From assembly GCF_000341145.1 (NCBI RefSeq), contig NZ_ANBE01000033.1, forward strand, positions 92,908-156,907: 64,000 nucleotides of DNA. Direction: 5' to 3'. This stretch comes from Nocardiopsis xinjiangensis YIM 90004 (lineage in GTDB: Bacteria > Actinomycetota > Actinomycetes > Streptosporangiales > Streptosporangiaceae). Below, in pieces: positions 15,378 through 25,600 of the stretch. The translations under genes and the position numbers were made by a program. The notes below the pieces were generated by a model that saw nothing but the letters and a program-made list of their open reading frames with translations, made no database searches and was not told the origin of the DNA. Numbering within the stretch: the first letter of the stretch is position 1; each line of letters starts with the position of its first letter.

Positions 15378-18300
15378 TTAGACCTCTTCGACACTGCTCG
15401 GCTCACGCCGCCCCAGGTCGATACCCAGCTCTTCCGCCGCACGGAAGACGTCCTCGTCACTGTCCCGCATCTCGATGGACATACCGTCGCTGGACAGCAC
15501 CTCCACGTTCAGACAGAGCGACTGCATCTCCTTGATGAGCACCTTGAAGGACTCAGGGATGCCCGGCTCGGGGATGTTCTCGCCCTTGACGATGGCCTCG
15601 TAGACCTTGACACGACCCACGACGTCGTCGGACTTGATGGTGAGGAGTTCCTGGAGCGCGTAAGCGGCTCCGTAGGCCTCCAGGGCCCAGACCTCCATCT
15701 CGCCGAAGCGCTGACCACCGAACTGCGCCTTACCGCCCAGCGGCTGCTGGGTGATCATCGAGTACGGACCGGTGGAGCGGGCGTGGATCTTGTCGTCCAC
15801 CAGGTGGTGGAGCTTGAGCATGTACTTGTAACCGATGGAGATCGGCTCGGCGAAGGGCTCACCGGTACGGCCGTCGAACAGCACGGCCTTGCCGTCCTCG
15901 TTGATGAGGCGGTCGCCGTCCTGGTCCGGGTTGACCGACTGCATGAGGCCGCTGAGCTCTTCGCCGCGGAGTCCGTCGAAGACCGGGGTCGCCACACGGG
16001 AATCGGCCTCGACCTCGGAGGCCCCCATCTCGTTCAGGGACTTCTTCCAGTCGGCGTCGAGCCCCTCGACGGTCCACCCGTTCTTGGCCAACCACCCCAA
16101 GTGGACCTCGAGCACCTGGCCGACGTTCATTCGGCCGGGTACACCCAGCGGGTTGAGGATGATGTCGATCGGGGTGCCATCCTCCAGGAACGGCATGTCC
16201 TCCTGCGGGAGGATCTTCGCGATGACGCCCTTGTTGCCGTGGCGGCCGGCGATCTTGTCACCGTCGGTGATCTTGCGCTTCTGGGCCACGTAGACGCGGA
16301 CCATCTCGTTCACCCCGGGCGCGAGCTCGTCGCCGTCCTCACGGCTGAACACGCGCACACCGATGACCTTGCCGGTCTCGCCGTGCGGCACCTTCAGGGA
16401 GGTGTCGCGGACCTCACGGGCCTTCTCGCCGAAGATGGCGCGCAGCAGGCGCTCCTCCGGGGTCAGCTCGGTCTCACCCTTGGGCGTGACCTTGCCGACG
16501 AGGATGTCGCCGTCGACGACCTCTGCACCGATGCGGATGATGCCCCGGTCGTCGAGGTCGGCCAGGACCTCATCGCTGACGTTGGGGATCTCCCGCGTGA
16601 TCTCCTCCGGACCCAGCTTGGTGTCCCGGGCGTCGACCTCGTGCTCCTCGATGTGGATCGAGGACATGACGTCCTCCTGCACCAGGCGCTGGGAGAGGAT
16701 GATGGCGTCCTCGTAGTTGTGGCCCTCCCAGGACATGTACGCCACGAGGAGGTTCTTGCCCAGCGACATCTCGCCCTGGTCCGTGGACGGACCGTCGGCC
16801 AGGACCTCGCGCTCCTCGACCCGGGCGCCCTCATGGACGATCGGGCGCTGGTTGAAGCACGTGCCCTGGTTGGAGCGCTCGAACTTGCCCATGCGGTAGG
16901 TCCTGCGCGTGCCGTCGTCGGCCATCACGGTGACGTAGTCGGCCGTGACGTCCTCGACGACACCGGCCTTCTCCGTCAGCACGACCTCGCCGGCGTCGGT
17001 GGCGGCACGGTACTCCATGCCGGTACCGACGAACGGGGACTCGGCCCGCAGCAGCGGCACGGCCTGGCGCTGCATGTTGGACCCCATGAGCGCACGGTTG
17101 GCGTCGTCGTGCTCCAGGAACGGGATCATGGCGGTGGCGACCGACACCATCTGGCGCGGCGACACGTCCATGTAGTCGACCTCGTCGGTACTGACCTGCT
17201 CGAAGTCGTCACCGCGCCGCCGCACGAGAATGCCGGCTTCGGCGAAGGTGCCGTCCTCGTTCATCGGCGTGTTCGCCTGCGCGATGATGTAACGGTCTTC
17301 CTCGTCCGCGGTGAGGTAGTCGACCTCGTCAGTGATGTGACCGTCGACGACCCTGCGGTACGGGGTCTCCACGAACCCGAAGGAGTTGACACGCCCATAG
17401 GCGGCCAGCGAACCGATGAGACCGATGTTGGGACCCTCAGGGGTCTCGATCGGGCACATGCGGCCGTAGTGCGAGGGGTGGACGTCACGGACCTCGAAAC
17501 CCGCGCGCTCACGGGACAGACCGCCCGGGCCCAGCGCCGAGAGGCGGCGCTTGTGGGTCAAGCCGGCCAGAGGGTTGGTCTGGTCCATGAACTGGGACAG
17601 CTGCGAGGTACCGAAGAACTCCTTGATGGAGGCCACGACCGGGCGGATGTTGATCAGGGTCTGCGGCGTGATCGCCTCGACGTCCTGGGTGGTCATCCGC
17701 TCGCGGACCACACGCTCCATGCGGGCCAGACCCAGGCGGACCTGGTTCTGGATGAGCTCACCGACGGTACGGAGACGGCGGTTGCCGAAGTGGTCGATGT
17801 CGTCGGTCTCGATGACCCGCTCGCCGAGCGGGGTCTCCTTCTCGGTCTCACCGGCGTGCAGGCGGACGAGGTAGTCGATCGTGTTGACGATGTCGTCCTC
17901 GGTCAGCGTGCCCTGCGTGTAGTCGGTGTCGAGGCCGAGCTTCTTGTTGATCTTGTACCGGCCGACCTTGGCGAGGTCGTAACGCTTCGGGTTGAAGTAG
18001 AGGTTCTCCAGAAGCGTCTGGGCCGACTCCTTCGTCGGCGGCTCGCCGGGACGCAGCTTGCGGTAGATGTCCAGCAGGGCGTCGTCGGTGCCGGCGGTGG
18101 GGTCCTTCTCCAGGGTGTTGCGGATGGACTCGTACTGGCCGAACCGCTCCAGGATCTGGTCGGTGGTCCAGCCCAGCGCCTTGAGCAGGACCGTGACGCC
18201 CTGCTTGCGCTTACGGTCGATGCGCACACCCACGAAGTCGCGCTTGTCGACCTCGAACTCCAGCCATGCACCGCGGGACGGGATGACCTTGCAGCCGTAG

Positions 18301-18845
18301 AGGTCCTTGTCCGAGGTCTTGTCGACAGAAGTGTCGAAGTAAACGCCCGGGGAGCGAACCAGCTGGGACACGACGACGCGCTCGGTGCCGTTGATGATGA
18401 AGGTGCCCTTGCTGGTCATGAGCGGGAAGTCGCCCATGAACACCGTCTGGCTCTTGATCTCACCGGTGTCGTTGTTGATGAACTCCGCCGTGACGAACAT
18501 CGGGGCGGAGTAGGTCATGTCCTTGTCCTTGCACTCCTCTTCGGAGTACTTGGGCGGCTCGAACCGATGGTCGCGGAACGACAGCGACATCGTGCCCGAG
18601 AAGTCCTCGATCGGACTGATCTCCTCGAAGATCTCTTCGAGACCGGACTGCTCCGTAACGTCCTTGCGGCCGGCGTTCCGGGCCGCCTCCAGTCGGGCCT
18701 GCCACTTCTCGTTGCCCAGGAGCCAGTCGAAGGACTCCGTCTGAAGGGCGAGAAGGTTCGGGACCTCGAGTGGTTCCGGAATGCGGGCGAAGGAAACGCG
18801 GTGCGGACCAAGTACGTTAGCGGAGGCGTTGCGCGAGGCTGCCAA
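15378..18845 (-). CDS. rpoB: RNA polymerase beta subunit
   Basis: 1155 residues. The start is TTG at 18845, supported by a strong GGAAGGA site seven bases upstream and by the [11 protein letters not shown]-terminus. The rifampicin region (about residues 410-460) reads [19 protein letters not shown] then [13 protein letters not shown], with the usual Asp, His and Ser residues, so this is the rifampicin-sensitive form. It is not the substituted second RpoB found in some Nonomuraea-type actinomycetes. Downstream conserved blocks ([35 protein letters not shown]) are intact. Confidence 0.99.
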   Translation of the reverse strand: MAASRNASANVLGPHRVSFARIPEPLEVPNLLALQTESFDWLLGNEKWQARLEAARNAGRKDVTEQSGLEEIFEEISPIEDFSGTMSLSFRDHRFEPPKYSEEECKDKDMTYSAPMFVTAEFINNDTGEIKSQTVFMGDFPLMTSKGTFIINGTERVVVSQLVRSPGVYFDTSVDKTSDKDLYGCKVIPSRGAWLEFEVDKRDFVGVRIDRKRKQGVTVLLKALGWTTDQILERFGQYESIRNTLEKDPTAGTDDALLDIYRKLRPGEPPTKESAQTLLENLYFNPKRYDLAKVGRYKINKKLGLDTDYTQGTLTEDDIVNTIDYLVRLHAGETEKETPLGERVIETDDIDHFGNRRLRTVGELIQNQVRLGLARMERVVRERMTTQDVEAITPQTLINIRPVVASIKEFFGTSQLSQFMDQTNPLAGLTHKRRLSALGPGGLSRERAGFEVRDVHPSHYGRMCPIETPEGPNIGLIGSLAAYGRVNSFGFVETPYRRVVDGHITDEVDYLTADEEDRYIIAQANTPMNEDGTFAEAGILVRRRGDDFEQVSTDEVDYMDVSPRQMVSVATAMIPFLEHDDANRALMGSNMQRQAVPLLRAESPFVGTGMEYRAATDAGEVVLTEKAGVVEDVTADYVTVMADDGTRRTYRMGKFERSNQGTCFNQRPIVHEGARVEEREVLADGPSTDQGEMSLGKNLLVAYMSWEGHNYEDAIILSQRLVQEDVMSSIHIEEHEVDARDTKLGPEEITREIPNVSDEVLADLDDRGIIRIGAEVVDGDILVGKVTPKGETELTPEERLLRAIFGEKAREVRDTSLKVPHGETGKVIGVRVFSREDGDELAPGVNEMVRVYVAQKRKITDGDKIAGRHGNKGVIAKILPQEDMPFLEDGTPIDIILNPLGVPGRMNVGQVLEVHLGWLAKNGWTVEGLDADWKKSLNEMGASEVEADSRVATPVFDGLRGEELSGLMQSVNPDQDGDRLINEDGKAVLFDGRTGEPFAEPISIGYKYMLKLHHLVDDKIHARSTGPYSMITQQPLGGKAQFGGQRFGEMEVWALEAYGAAYALQELLTIKSDDVVGRVKVYEAIVKGENIPEPGIPESFKVLIKEMQSLCLNVEVLSSDGMSIEMRDSDEDVFRAAEELGIDLGRREPSSVEEV

Positions 18846-19470
18846 CAGGGGTCCTTCCGAAGGCTTGTGGCGGTTGAAGCGCGCACGCCAGACGATCCGT
18901 CACGAGAAGGACCGTCACAACGAGGTCGAGACGGTCGCATCGAGTGGGAACGGCCTACCGGGTTCCGGTTGTACTACGGATGGCGGCAAACGTTCACCAA
19001 CACAGGGATCACCAAAGGGCAGCGCAAAAGAGCAGTGTAGCCGGAAACTACACCGCTGTCCACCCACGGTCCACAACACCACTCAAGACACCGGCAGGAT
19101 CACCCGCCGAGGGCGATCCGTCAACCCCGAACACCCCGCCCGAGGTCGGTCTCTCGTCGCGTTCCGTACGGCTGGACGAGCGCGCCTGCCCCTGGCCCCA
19201 GGAGGGGGATGTTGAGCCAACAGACATCCCGAAGGGTTCCCCCACGGGCAACGGGTAAACACTCCTCCGCCCGGACCCCGTCAAGAATCCCGGGACGGGA
19301 GATTATCGCGCCCAAGGGACAGTTCGCACATGCGCTCCCCCGGTGCCCGCCCGATCGACCCGACCAAGCCTGGCACAGCATGGCCCCGGGGCGGCCGCGG
19401 ACACGGCCGTTCACGGCATACGGGACGCGGGGCCCCTCCGAGGCACTGAGTGGACCGTGAAGACACGAAC
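18846..19470 (-). other. rplL-rpoB intergenic region
   Basis: About 625 bases without a gene. It holds the rpoB promoter at 19034-19062 and a leader of roughly 180 bases. Neither strand shows a frame with coding character. The distance and the rplL terminator at its far end indicate that rpoBC transcription is at least partly independent of rplJL. Confidence 0.6.
19034..19062 (-). promoter_or_regulatory. sigma-70-type promoter for rpoBC
   Basis: On the minus strand TGGACA (19062-19057), a 17-base spacer and TACACT (19039-19034) match the housekeeping sigma consensus. It lies about 190 bases upstream of the rpoB TTG start. This is sequence inference only; no start-site data are available. Confidence 0.6.
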
Positions 19471-19503
19471 ACGGCCGCCCCTCCGCAAGGGAAGGACGGC
19501 CGC
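19471..19503 (-). terminator. rplJL terminator
   Basis: CGGCCG arms with additional inner pairing between TTCCC and GGGG-type bases form a hairpin about 40 bases past the rplL stop. On the minus strand it is followed by TGTTCGTGTCTT. It ends the rplJL unit or attenuates read-through into rpoBC. Confidence 0.7.
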
Positions 19504-19541
19504 GTGAAGCAGACCAGCGGGCTTCTGCGGCCCGCAGGAGA

Positions 19542-19931
19542 CTACTTGAGGGTGACGGTGGCGCCGGCGCCCTCGAGGGACTCCTTGGCCTTGTCCGCGT
19601 TCTCCTTGTTGACGCCCTCGAGCAGAGCCTTCGGAGCGTTGTCGACCAGGTCCTTGGCCTCCTTGAGGCCCAGGCTCGTGAGGCCGCGGACCTCCTTGAT
19701 GACCTGGATCTTCTTGTCGCCGGCCGACTCGAGGACGACGTCGAACTCGTCCTTCTCCTCCTCCTCGGCGGCCTCGCCACCGCCACCGGCGGGGGCGGCG
19801 ACGACGGCGGCGGCCGGGGCGGCGGCCTCGACGTCGAACTTCTCCTCGAAGAGCTTCACGAACTCGGAGAGCTCGAGGAGGGTCATCTCCTCGAACGCAG
19901 CAAGCAGGTCCTCGTTGCTGAGCTTCGCCAT
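19542..19931 (-). CDS. rplL: 50S ribosomal protein L7/L12
   Basis: 129 residues. The N-terminal dimerisation helix ([20 protein letters not shown]) is followed by an Ala/Gly-rich hinge ([23 protein letters not shown]) and the C-terminal factor-binding domain ([20 protein letters not shown]). It forms the L12 stalk that recruits translational GTPases. It lies 93 bases downstream of rplJ. Confidence 0.98.
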   Translation of the reverse strand: MAKLSNEDLLAAFEEMTLLELSEFVKLFEEKFDVEAAAPAAAVVAAPAGGGGEAAEEEEKDEFDVVLESAGDKKIQVIKEVRGLTSLGLKEAKDLVDNAPKALLEGVNKENADKAKESLEGAGATVTLK

Positions 19932-20024
19932 GGTGCGATCTCTCTTTCTCTACAGGACACGCGCGCCGATCAGACGCCGCGTGCGAGCCTTTGGCGGGCG
20001 GCAGCCCGCCGTGGTTCAGGGGTT

Positions 20025-20555
20025 CTAGGCGGCTTCCTCGGAGCTCTTCTTCTCCTCGAGGGCCTTCGCGAGACGCGCGGCCTTGAGGGGGAGAGCCTGG
20101 AAGACGGCGGCGGCCTGGCCCTGCTTGGACTTGAGGGCACCGGCCATCTTCGAGAGAAGCACCTCGCGGGACTCCAGGTCGGCCAGCTTGGTGATCTGTT
20201 CGGCGTCCATCGTCTTGCCGTCGATGACGCCGCCCTTGATCACCAGGGCGGAGTTCTGCTTCGAGAAGTCGCGCAGACCCTTGGCCGCCTCGACCACGTC
20301 ACCGTGGACGAAGGCGATCGCGGAGGGACCCTCGAGGAGGTCGGAGACCTCTTCGTCGATCTCTGCGTCCTTGACCGCGATCTTGGTCAGGGTGTTCTTC
20401 ACGATGCGGAATCGCGCGGTCTGACCGAGGCCACGGCGGAGCTCGTTGAGCGCCGCCACGGAGAGCCCCCGGTATTCGGTCAGCACGGCACCGTTGGACT
20501 CACGGAACTCGCCCGCGAGCTCGGCGACCGCTGCTGCCTTGTCCGGCCTCGCCAT
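20025..20555 (-). CDS. rplJ: 50S ribosomal protein L10
   Basis: L10, 176 residues, anchors L7/L12 dimers to the large subunit. The ATG at 20555 gives MARPDKAAAVAELAGEFRE with a GGAAGGAGTCCC ribosome-binding site. The frame extends upstream across the leader without family similarity. The C-terminal helix (ARLAKALEEKKSSEEAA) is the stalk-binding part. Expression is likely controlled through the leader described separately. Confidence 0.98.
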   Translation of the reverse strand: MARPDKAAAVAELAGEFRESNGAVLTEYRGLSVAALNELRRGLGQTARFRIVKNTLTKIAVKDAEIDEEVSDLLEGPSAIAFVHGDVVEAAKGLRDFSKQNSALVIKGGVIDGKTMDAEQITKLADLESREVLLSKMAGALKSKQGQAAAVFQALPLKAARLAKALEEKKSSEEAA

Positions 20556-21041
20556 GGGACTCCTTCCAACATTGTCGTCATCCCGCCCGACGGCGGGGAT
20601 GCTCCACCCCGAAGGGGCGGACGTTTCCGCTCCCGGCCGACGGACCTTGCGGTCGTCCGGCCTTCGAGGGGCGTTCGGGCCATGGCCCCGGCTTCCGGTC
20701 ACCACCGGATGCCGGCCGACGACAACACCGGCTGTCTCCCACGGACTCGTCGCGATCGGCGTCAGCACGAGAAAAGCCCCGAGCGCCAGGCGCACGGGGC
20801 ACGACCACGTCCTGAAGGGCACACACATCGGTGCCCGGGACGGGAAAGCTCTGAGTGACACCTGCGCGGGCGCCCATCGTGGACGGGTCCTTAGGTCACC
20901 CTTGCGGGCGACGACCAGCGGTCTTCGGCAATATCCAACCTTACCCCACGTTCCGGTCTGCATCGAACCGAGTAGTGCGACCACGGCCGGCGCGGAACCG
21001 CTGCGGTACCCGCCACACCGCCGACGGGCCCCGCACACGAG
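20556..21041 (-). promoter_or_regulatory. rplJL leader region (L10-leader-like)
   Basis: About 490 bases of untranslated sequence precede rplJ. It holds the attenuator-like hairpin at 20771-20800 and GC-rich inverted repeats on both sides. A weak promoter-like TAAGGT sits near 20959. L10 leaders (Rfam L10_leader) bind L10-L12 and control downstream terminators; I infer the same here from position and from the terminator-like hairpin, but did not test a covariance model. Confidence 0.5.
20771..20800 (-). terminator. attenuator-type hairpin in the rplJL leader
   Basis: On the minus strand GCCCCG and CGGGGC pair, extended by GCGC-type inner pairs with one mismatch and a three-base loop, followed directly by TTTTC. 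It lies about 215 bases before the rplJ start, where a terminator can only act as a conditional attenuator. Confidence 0.6.
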
Positions 21042-21085
21042 CGCGGGCCCCGGCCCCTTCCGCGCGGAAGGGGCCGGGGCCCGCG
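21042..21085 (-). terminator. rplKA terminator, perfect 44-base palindrome
   Basis: A perfect 22-base-pair inverted repeat centred between 21063 and 21064 (core TTCCGCGCGGAA) lies 25 bases after the rplA stop. There is no U-tract. It isolates rplKA from the rplJL leader. The exact symmetry makes it equally effective on either strand. Confidence 0.8.
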
Positions 21086-21110
21086 GTGTCTACGGCCTCA
21101 CCCGGGAGAC

Positions 21111-21788
21111 TCAGATCTCGAGCGGGATGGAGGGGCCCATGGTCGTGGTCATGGAGCCCTTCTTGACGTAGCGGCCCTTGGCGGCGGACGGCTTGATGCG
21201 GTTCACCTCGTCCAGGGCGGCCTGGTAGTTCTCCACCAGCTTGGCGTCCTCGAAGGAGCTCTTGCCGATGATGAAGTGCAGGTTCCCGTGACGGTCGACG
21301 CGGAACTCGATCTTTCCGCCCTTGATGTCGTTGACGGCCTTGGTCACGTCGGGGGTGACGGTGCCGGTCTTCGGGTTCGGCATCAGGCCACGGGGACCGA
21401 GCACGCGGCCCAGGCGGCCGACCTTGCCCATGAGGTCCGGGGTGGCCACGACGGCGTCGAAGTCCAGGAAGCCGTTCTGGATCTCCTGGACGAGGTCGTC
21501 GTCACCGACGTAGTCGGCGCCAGCGGCGCGAGCCTGCTCGGCACGCTCACCGGTCGCGAAGACCAGGACCCGAGCGGTCTTACCGGTGCCGTGCGGCAGG
21601 TTCACGGTGCCACGGACCATCTGGTCGGCCTTGCGCGGGTCGACGCCCAGGCGCAGGGCGACCTCGACGGTCGGGTCGAACTTGACCTTGGCGGTGTCCT
21701 TGGCCAGCTTCACTGCCTCGGCGGGGCTGTAGAGCTGGTTACGGTCCACCAGCTCACTGGCTTTGCGGTGGTTCTTGCTGCGCTTCAC
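21111..21788 (-). CDS. rplA: 50S ribosomal protein L1
   Basis: L1, 225 residues, forms the mobile L1 stalk at the E site and in many bacteria represses its own operon. The diagnostic [21 protein letters not shown] block is present (about residues 120-145), with [21 protein letters not shown] after it. It starts [17 protein letters not shown], slightly shorter at the N-terminus than E. coli L1. It lies 120 bases downstream of rplK. Confidence 0.98.
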   Translation of the reverse strand: MKRSKNHRKASELVDRNQLYSPAEAVKLAKDTAKVKFDPTVEVALRLGVDPRKADQMVRGTVNLPHGTGKTARVLVFATGERAEQARAAGADYVGDDDLVQEIQNGFLDFDAVVATPDLMGKVGRLGRVLGPRGLMPNPKTGTVTPDVTKAVNDIKGGKIEFRVDRHGNLHFIIGKSSFEDAKLVENYQAALDEVNRIKPSAAKGRYVKKGSMTTTMGPSIPLEI

Positions 21789-21908
21789 GCTTGTCTCCTA
21801 TGCGGACGTGTGGTCACCGGGCCAGCGCCTGGCCCTGCCACGGTCGGTCGCGGACGCGGTGCGTCCGCTCACCCCGGCGGGAATGCACCGGAGCCACCCG
21901 AGGGGGTG

Positions 21909-22340
21909 TTACTTGATCACGATGCCCATGGAACGGGCGGTGCCCTCGACGATCTTGGCGGCGACCTCGACGTCGTCGGTGTTGAGGTCGGGCAGCTTGG
22001 TCTGCGCGATCTCACGCACCTGGTCGGCGCTGATCGTGGCGGCAGTGGTACGCCCGGGGTCGGTCGCGGCCTTGTCGACGCCCGCAGCCTTGAGGATCAT
22101 CTTCGGCGCCGGCGGCGTCTTCGTGACGAAGCTGAAGGAGCGGTCCTCGTAGATGGAGATCTCTACGGGGATGACGTTCCCGCGCTGGGCTTCCGTCGCA
22201 GCGTTGTACTGCTTGCAGAAGTCCATGATGTTGACGCCGTGCGGACCGAGAGCGGTACCGACGGGCGGGGCCGGAGTGGCCTGACCGGCGGGGAGCTGCA
22301 CCTTGACGAGTGCTGCCAGTTTCTTCTTCTTCGGAGGCAT
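21909..22340 (-). CDS. rplK: 50S ribosomal protein L11
   Basis: L11, 143 residues, binds the GTPase-associated centre and is needed for RelA activation and thiopeptide sensitivity. It begins [28 protein letters not shown] with the proline-rich [16 protein letters not shown] segment. The C-terminal RNA-binding domain is complete ([20 protein letters not shown]). Confidence 0.98.
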   Translation of the reverse strand: MPPKKKKLAALVKVQLPAGQATPAPPVGTALGPHGVNIMDFCKQYNAATEAQRGNVIPVEISIYEDRSFSFVTKTPPAPKMILKAAGVDKAATDPGRTTAATISADQVREIAQTKLPDLNTDDVEVAAKIVEGTARSMGIVIK

Positions 22341-22670
22341 ATCGGGTCCTTTGCCTGATGTGCGGTGTGTGTCGGTCCCGTCCCCTCGACGACACCGGGA
22401 GCGGCGACGGAGGCCGCGGGGTGCCGCGCGCCGAACGGGTCACGAGCCCGGACACGGGGTCGCGGGTCTCGGTCCGCCGGGACCGGACGGACCAGGGCCG
22501 TGCGCCGCGGTGCGGGCACAAGCCGGTGGGCCCATCCGAGGAGGGACCCACCAAGGGCGTGCTCCGCGGACGCATACCCTGCTCGCGACGAGCAGCATCC
22601 ACGGAACACGCCCCAGTCTATGCCGCCCGGGGAGTGGCCCGGGCCGGGTTCCGGCCGGAGCCGGCAGGGA
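22341..22670 (-). other. nusG-rplK intergenic region
   Basis: 330 bases with no gene. The main content is the long hairpin at 22555-22613. The remainder is GC-rich with no convincing promoter, although a promoter for rplKA would be expected here. Confidence 0.5.
22555..22613 (-). promoter_or_regulatory. long imperfect hairpin between nusG and rplK
   Basis: GGGCGTG at 22555-22561 pairs with CACGCCC at 22607-22613. The stem continues through TCCG/CGGA and GGA/TCC with two mismatches, and is capped by an inner stem CTGCTCG/CGAGCAG with loop CGA. It lies 58 bases past the nusG stop and 215 bases before rplK, so it may be a terminator for secE-nusG or a leader structure for rplKA. No U-tract follows. 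Confidence 0.5.
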
Positions 22671-23483
22671 TCAGATCTTGGAGACCTGGTTGAACGACAA
22701 CTCGACGGGGGTCTCGCGGCCGAAGATCGACACCAGGACCTTGAGCTTCTGGGTGTCGGCGTTGATCTCGCTGACCGTCGCGGGCAGGGTCGCGAACGGA
22801 CCCTCCATGACGGTGACGGACTCGCCGACCTCGTAGGCCACGTCGGCACGGGCCTCGCCGCCACCGCCGGCAGCGGCCGCGGTACCGCCGGGCTGCTGGG
22901 CCTGCTCCGGCTCCTCCTCCGGTTCGGGGGCCAGGAGCTTGGCGACCTCGCCCAGGCTGAGCGGCGCGGGCTTGTTGGACAGACCCACGAAGCCGGTCAC
23001 ACCCGGGGTGTTGCGGATGGCCGACCAGGACTCGTCGGTGAGGTCCATGCGGACGAGTACGTAACCGGGCAGGACCTTCTCGGTGACCTGCTGGCGCTTG
23101 CCGCTCTTGACCTCGGTGACCTCGTGCTCGGGCACCTCGACCTGGAAGATGAACTCCTCCATGTTGAGGGACTGGGTGCGGCTCTCGACGTTGGTCTTGA
23201 CCCGCTTCTCATAGCCCGCGTAGGTGTGCACGACGTACCAGTCGCCCGGGAGAAGGACGAGCTCGTTCTTGAATTCCTCGACGGGGTCGAGGCGCGGGAG
23301 CTCGGGCTCCTCGTCGGCCTCGGTCTCGCTGTCCTCGGCGGCACCGCTCAGTTCCGGGCTGTCGGCCTCGGTCGACTCGACCGCGTCCTCCGTCTGCTCG
23401 CCCGCCTGGCCGGTCGCTTCCGCCGACGACTCATCCGGCTCCTCTTCGGGGAGGTCGTCAGAGGTCAGTGGGGACTCGGACAC
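22671..23483 (-). CDS. nusG: transcription termination/antitermination factor NusG
   Basis: 270 residues, longer than the 181 of E. coli NusG. About 85 N-terminal residues are acidic and disordered ([14 protein letters not shown] and similar). The NGN domain follows ([26 protein letters not shown]-type core), then a linker rich in Glu, Gly and Ala, and a C-terminal KOW domain ([17 protein letters not shown]). NusG binds RNA polymerase beta-prime and couples to Rho or ribosomal S10. Extended N-termini are usual in high-GC actinobacteria. Confidence 0.97.
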   Translation of the reverse strand: MSESPLTSDDLPEEEPDESSAEATGQAGEQTEDAVESTEADSPELSGAAEDSETEADEEPELPRLDPVEEFKNELVLLPGDWYVVHTYAGYEKRVKTNVESRTQSLNMEEFIFQVEVPEHEVTEVKSGKRQQVTEKVLPGYVLVRMDLTDESWSAIRNTPGVTGFVGLSNKPAPLSLGEVAKLLAPEPEEEPEQAQQPGGTAAAAGGGGEARADVAYEVGESVTVMEGPFATLPATVSEINADTQKLKVLVSIFGRETPVELSFNQVSKI

Positions 23484-23635
23484 GGCTGCTCTTTCTCTCG
23501 TCGGATCACTCTGCGGGGGCGACGCACGCAGAGCGCGCCTCGAACCCAGTCCTGACAGCTTAAGGTCTCCGCGAGCAGGAAGGGACCAGCACGCTCACGT
23601 GAGACGGGAAGGATCACCGGAGAGAGGGGGTCCGG

Positions 23636-23887
23636 TCAGGCCGAGGGGGTACCGAAAGTGCCGTAGAGCCAGGTGATGGCCTCGCCGAAGGCGAAGTCCA
23701 GCAGGGAGACGTAGGCCAGCACGATCACTACGAAGACGAGGACGACGATGGTGTAGGTGACCAGTTCCCGGCGCGTGGGCCAGCGGACCTTGCGGAGCTC
23801 ACCGACGACCTGCTTGGTGAAGGTCACCGGACCGGTACGACGCGGCCGCTCATTGTTGGGCTTGGCGTCGGCGTCAGTCTGAGTCAC
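23636..23887 (-). CDS. secE: preprotein translocase subunit SecE
   Basis: 83 residues, single-spanning form. The GTG at 23887 has AAGGA eight bases upstream. The N-terminus is hydrophilic, then comes the amphipathic FTKQVVGELRKVRWPTRREL segment typical of SecE, one transmembrane helix (TIVVLVFVVIVLAYVSLLDF) and a short tail. It clamps the SecY channel. The tRNA-Trp gene is about 100 bases upstream and nusG follows about 150 bases downstream. Confidence 0.96.
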   Translation of the reverse strand: MTQTDADAKPNNERPRRTGPVTFTKQVVGELRKVRWPTRRELVTYTIVVLVFVVIVLAYVSLLDFAFGEAITWLYGTFGTPSA

Positions 23888-23983
23888 CTGAGGGTCCTTA
23901 GGGTCGCGGGCCGCTGAAAATCCCGGTGAGGTCCCGGTCGGCCGGGCGACGCCGGAGACGCCACCCGACCGCACGAGCACTTG

Positions 23984-24056
23984 CAGGGCAGGAGGGACTC
24001 GAACCCCCAACCGCCGGTTTTGGAGACCGGTGCTCTGCCGATTGAGCCACTGCCCT
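23984..24056 (-). tRNA. tRNA-Trp (CCA anticodon)
   Basis: 73 bases. Acceptor arms AGGGCAG and CTGCCCT, D-arm GGCTCAATCGGCAGAGC, anticodon loop CTCCAAA with anticodon CCA, and T-arm GGTTCGAGTCC-type all form. The 3' CCA is not encoded. A TATGGT candidate -10 lies about 20 bases upstream. A tRNA-Trp beside secE-nusG is a common actinobacterial arrangement. Confidence 0.95.
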
Positions 24057-24278
24057 TGGAAAGGAAACTGATCCCCACCATAGCCGCTCCGGACGACGGT
24101 CGTACACCATTGTGTACCTCACACCGTCGGGACCGTCCGACGGGCAAAAGTGTATGCCCTCGGCCCCCCTGTGGCCAAACCGCCTGCGCTCACGGGCCCA
24201 CGCTCGGGGCACTCCGACCCCGGTCACCGGCCCTTCCCGCCCGCCCGGCCCCTCCCGGCCCATGACAAACTGGAGGGC

Positions 24279-25487
24279 ATGACTGAACGACCGCGCATCT
24301 CCGCACGTATCAGCGCCATCTCCGAATCGGCGACCCTGGCCGTGGACGCCAAGGCCAAGGCCATGAAGGCCGAGGGCCGCCCCGTGATCGGCTTCGGTGC
24401 CGGGGAGCCGGATTTCCCGACCCCCGACTACATCGTCGAGGCCGCTGTCGAGGCTGCCCGTCAGCCGAAGAACCACCGTTACTCCCCGGCCGGCGGTCAG
24501 CCCGAGCTGAAGAAGGCCATCGCCGAGAAGACCCGCCGCGACTCCGGGTACGAGGTCGAGCCCACACAGATCCTCGTCACCAACGGCGGCAAGCAGGCCA
24601 TCTACGAGGCCTTCGCCGCGATCCTGGACCCGGGCGACGAGGTCGTCGTCGTTGCGCCGTACTGGACCACCTACCCCGAGTCGATCAAGCTCGCCGGGGG
24701 CACCCCCGTCTTCGTCACCACGGACGAGAGCACCGGGTACCTGGCCTCCGTCGACCAGCTCGAAGCGGCCCGCACCGACAGGACCAAGGTTCTGGTCTTC
24801 GTCTCCCCCAACAACCCCACCGGCGCGGTCTACCCGCGCGACCAGGTCCGCGCCATCGGCGAATGGGCCGACCGGCACGGCCTGTGGGTCCTCACCGACG
24901 AGATCTACGAACACCTGGTCTACGGAGGCACCGAGTTCAGCTCGCTGCCCGTCGAGGTCCCGCAGATCGCCGACCGCACCCTCGTGGTCAACGGCGTCGC
25001 GAAGACCTACGCGATGACCGGCTGGCGCGTGGGCTGGATCATCGGCCCCGAGGACGTCATCAAGGCCGCGAGCAACCTGCAGTCGCACGCCACGTCCAAC
25101 GTCGCCAACGTGTCGCAGGCGGCCGCGATCGCCGCCGTGGGCGGGGACCTCGCCGCCGTCGAGAAGATGCGGGAGTCCTTCGACCGCCGCCGCCGCACGA
25201 TCGTGCGCATGCTCAACGAGATCGACGGCGTGGTCTGCCCCGAGCCGCAGGGCGCGTTCTACGCCTACCCGTCGGTCAAGGGCGTGCTGGGCAAGACGGT
25301 CCGCGGCCGCACCCCGCAGACCTCGACCGAGCTGGCCGAACTCATCCTGGAGGAGGCCGAGGTGGCGGTCGTCCCGGGCGAGGCCTTCGGCACCCCCGGC
25401 TACCTGCGCCTCTCCTACGCCTTGAGTGACGAGGACCTCACCGAAGGCGTGAGCCGGATCCAGAAGCTGCTGGCCGAGGCACAGTAA
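24279..25487 (+). CDS. aspC: aspartate aminotransferase (class I, PLP-dependent)
   Basis: 402 residues, fold type I aminotransferase of the Ib (thermophile/Bacillus) subgroup. It interconverts aspartate and 2-oxoglutarate with oxaloacetate and glutamate, or acts on related amino acids. The start at 24279 has GGAGGG close upstream. Visible motifs are [10 protein letters not shown] (PLP/substrate contact), [10 protein letters not shown], and the Schiff-base lysine K242 in [16 protein letters not shown]; the carboxylate-binding Arg is in GYLRLSYA. It is transcribed away from tRNA-Trp and followed by a strong terminator. Prephenate or other side specificities cannot be excluded. Confidence 0.93.
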   Translation: MTERPRISARISAISESATLAVDAKAKAMKAEGRPVIGFGAGEPDFPTPDYIVEAAVEAARQPKNHRYSPAGGQPELKKAIAEKTRRDSGYEVEPTQILVTNGGKQAIYEAFAAILDPGDEVVVVAPYWTTYPESIKLAGGTPVFVTTDESTGYLASVDQLEAARTDRTKVLVFVSPNNPTGAVYPRDQVRAIGEWADRHGLWVLTDEIYEHLVYGGTEFSSLPVEVPQIADRTLVVNGVAKTYAMTGWRVGWIIGPEDVIKAASNLQSHATSNVANVSQAAAIAAVGGDLAAVEKMRESFDRRRRTIVRMLNEIDGVVCPEPQGAFYAYPSVKGVLGKTVRGRTPQTSTELAELILEEAEVAVVPGEAFGTPGYLRLSYALSDEDLTEGVSRIQKLLAEAQ

Positions 25488-25518
25488 CCCCGGTCACAGG
25501 CATCGGCCCAGCAGCACC

Positions 25519-25561
25519 GAGGAACGCGTCCCGGATCCTCCCGGGGCGCGTTCCTCTTTTT
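25519..25561 (+). terminator. rho-independent terminator after aspC
   Basis: GAGGAACGCG pairs with a CGCGTTCCTC arm, with inner CCCGG/CCGGG pairing, followed immediately by TTTTT. It ends 69 bases after the aspC stop and 40 bases before the adenosine deaminase start, so the two genes are separate units. Confidence 0.92.
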
Positions 25562-25600
25562 CGGTCCCTTCGGGCGCTCCACATACGGCAGGCTTGGTGC

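Noticed and set aside
15378..18845. Rifampicin-resistant second rpoB
   Set aside because: The rifampicin region has the ordinary Asp, His and Ser residues and the gene lies in the standard rpoBC locus.
24030..24056. Transposon or IS remnants near the tRNA genes
   Set aside because: No inverted terminal repeats, target duplications or transposase fragments were seen anywhere in the window.
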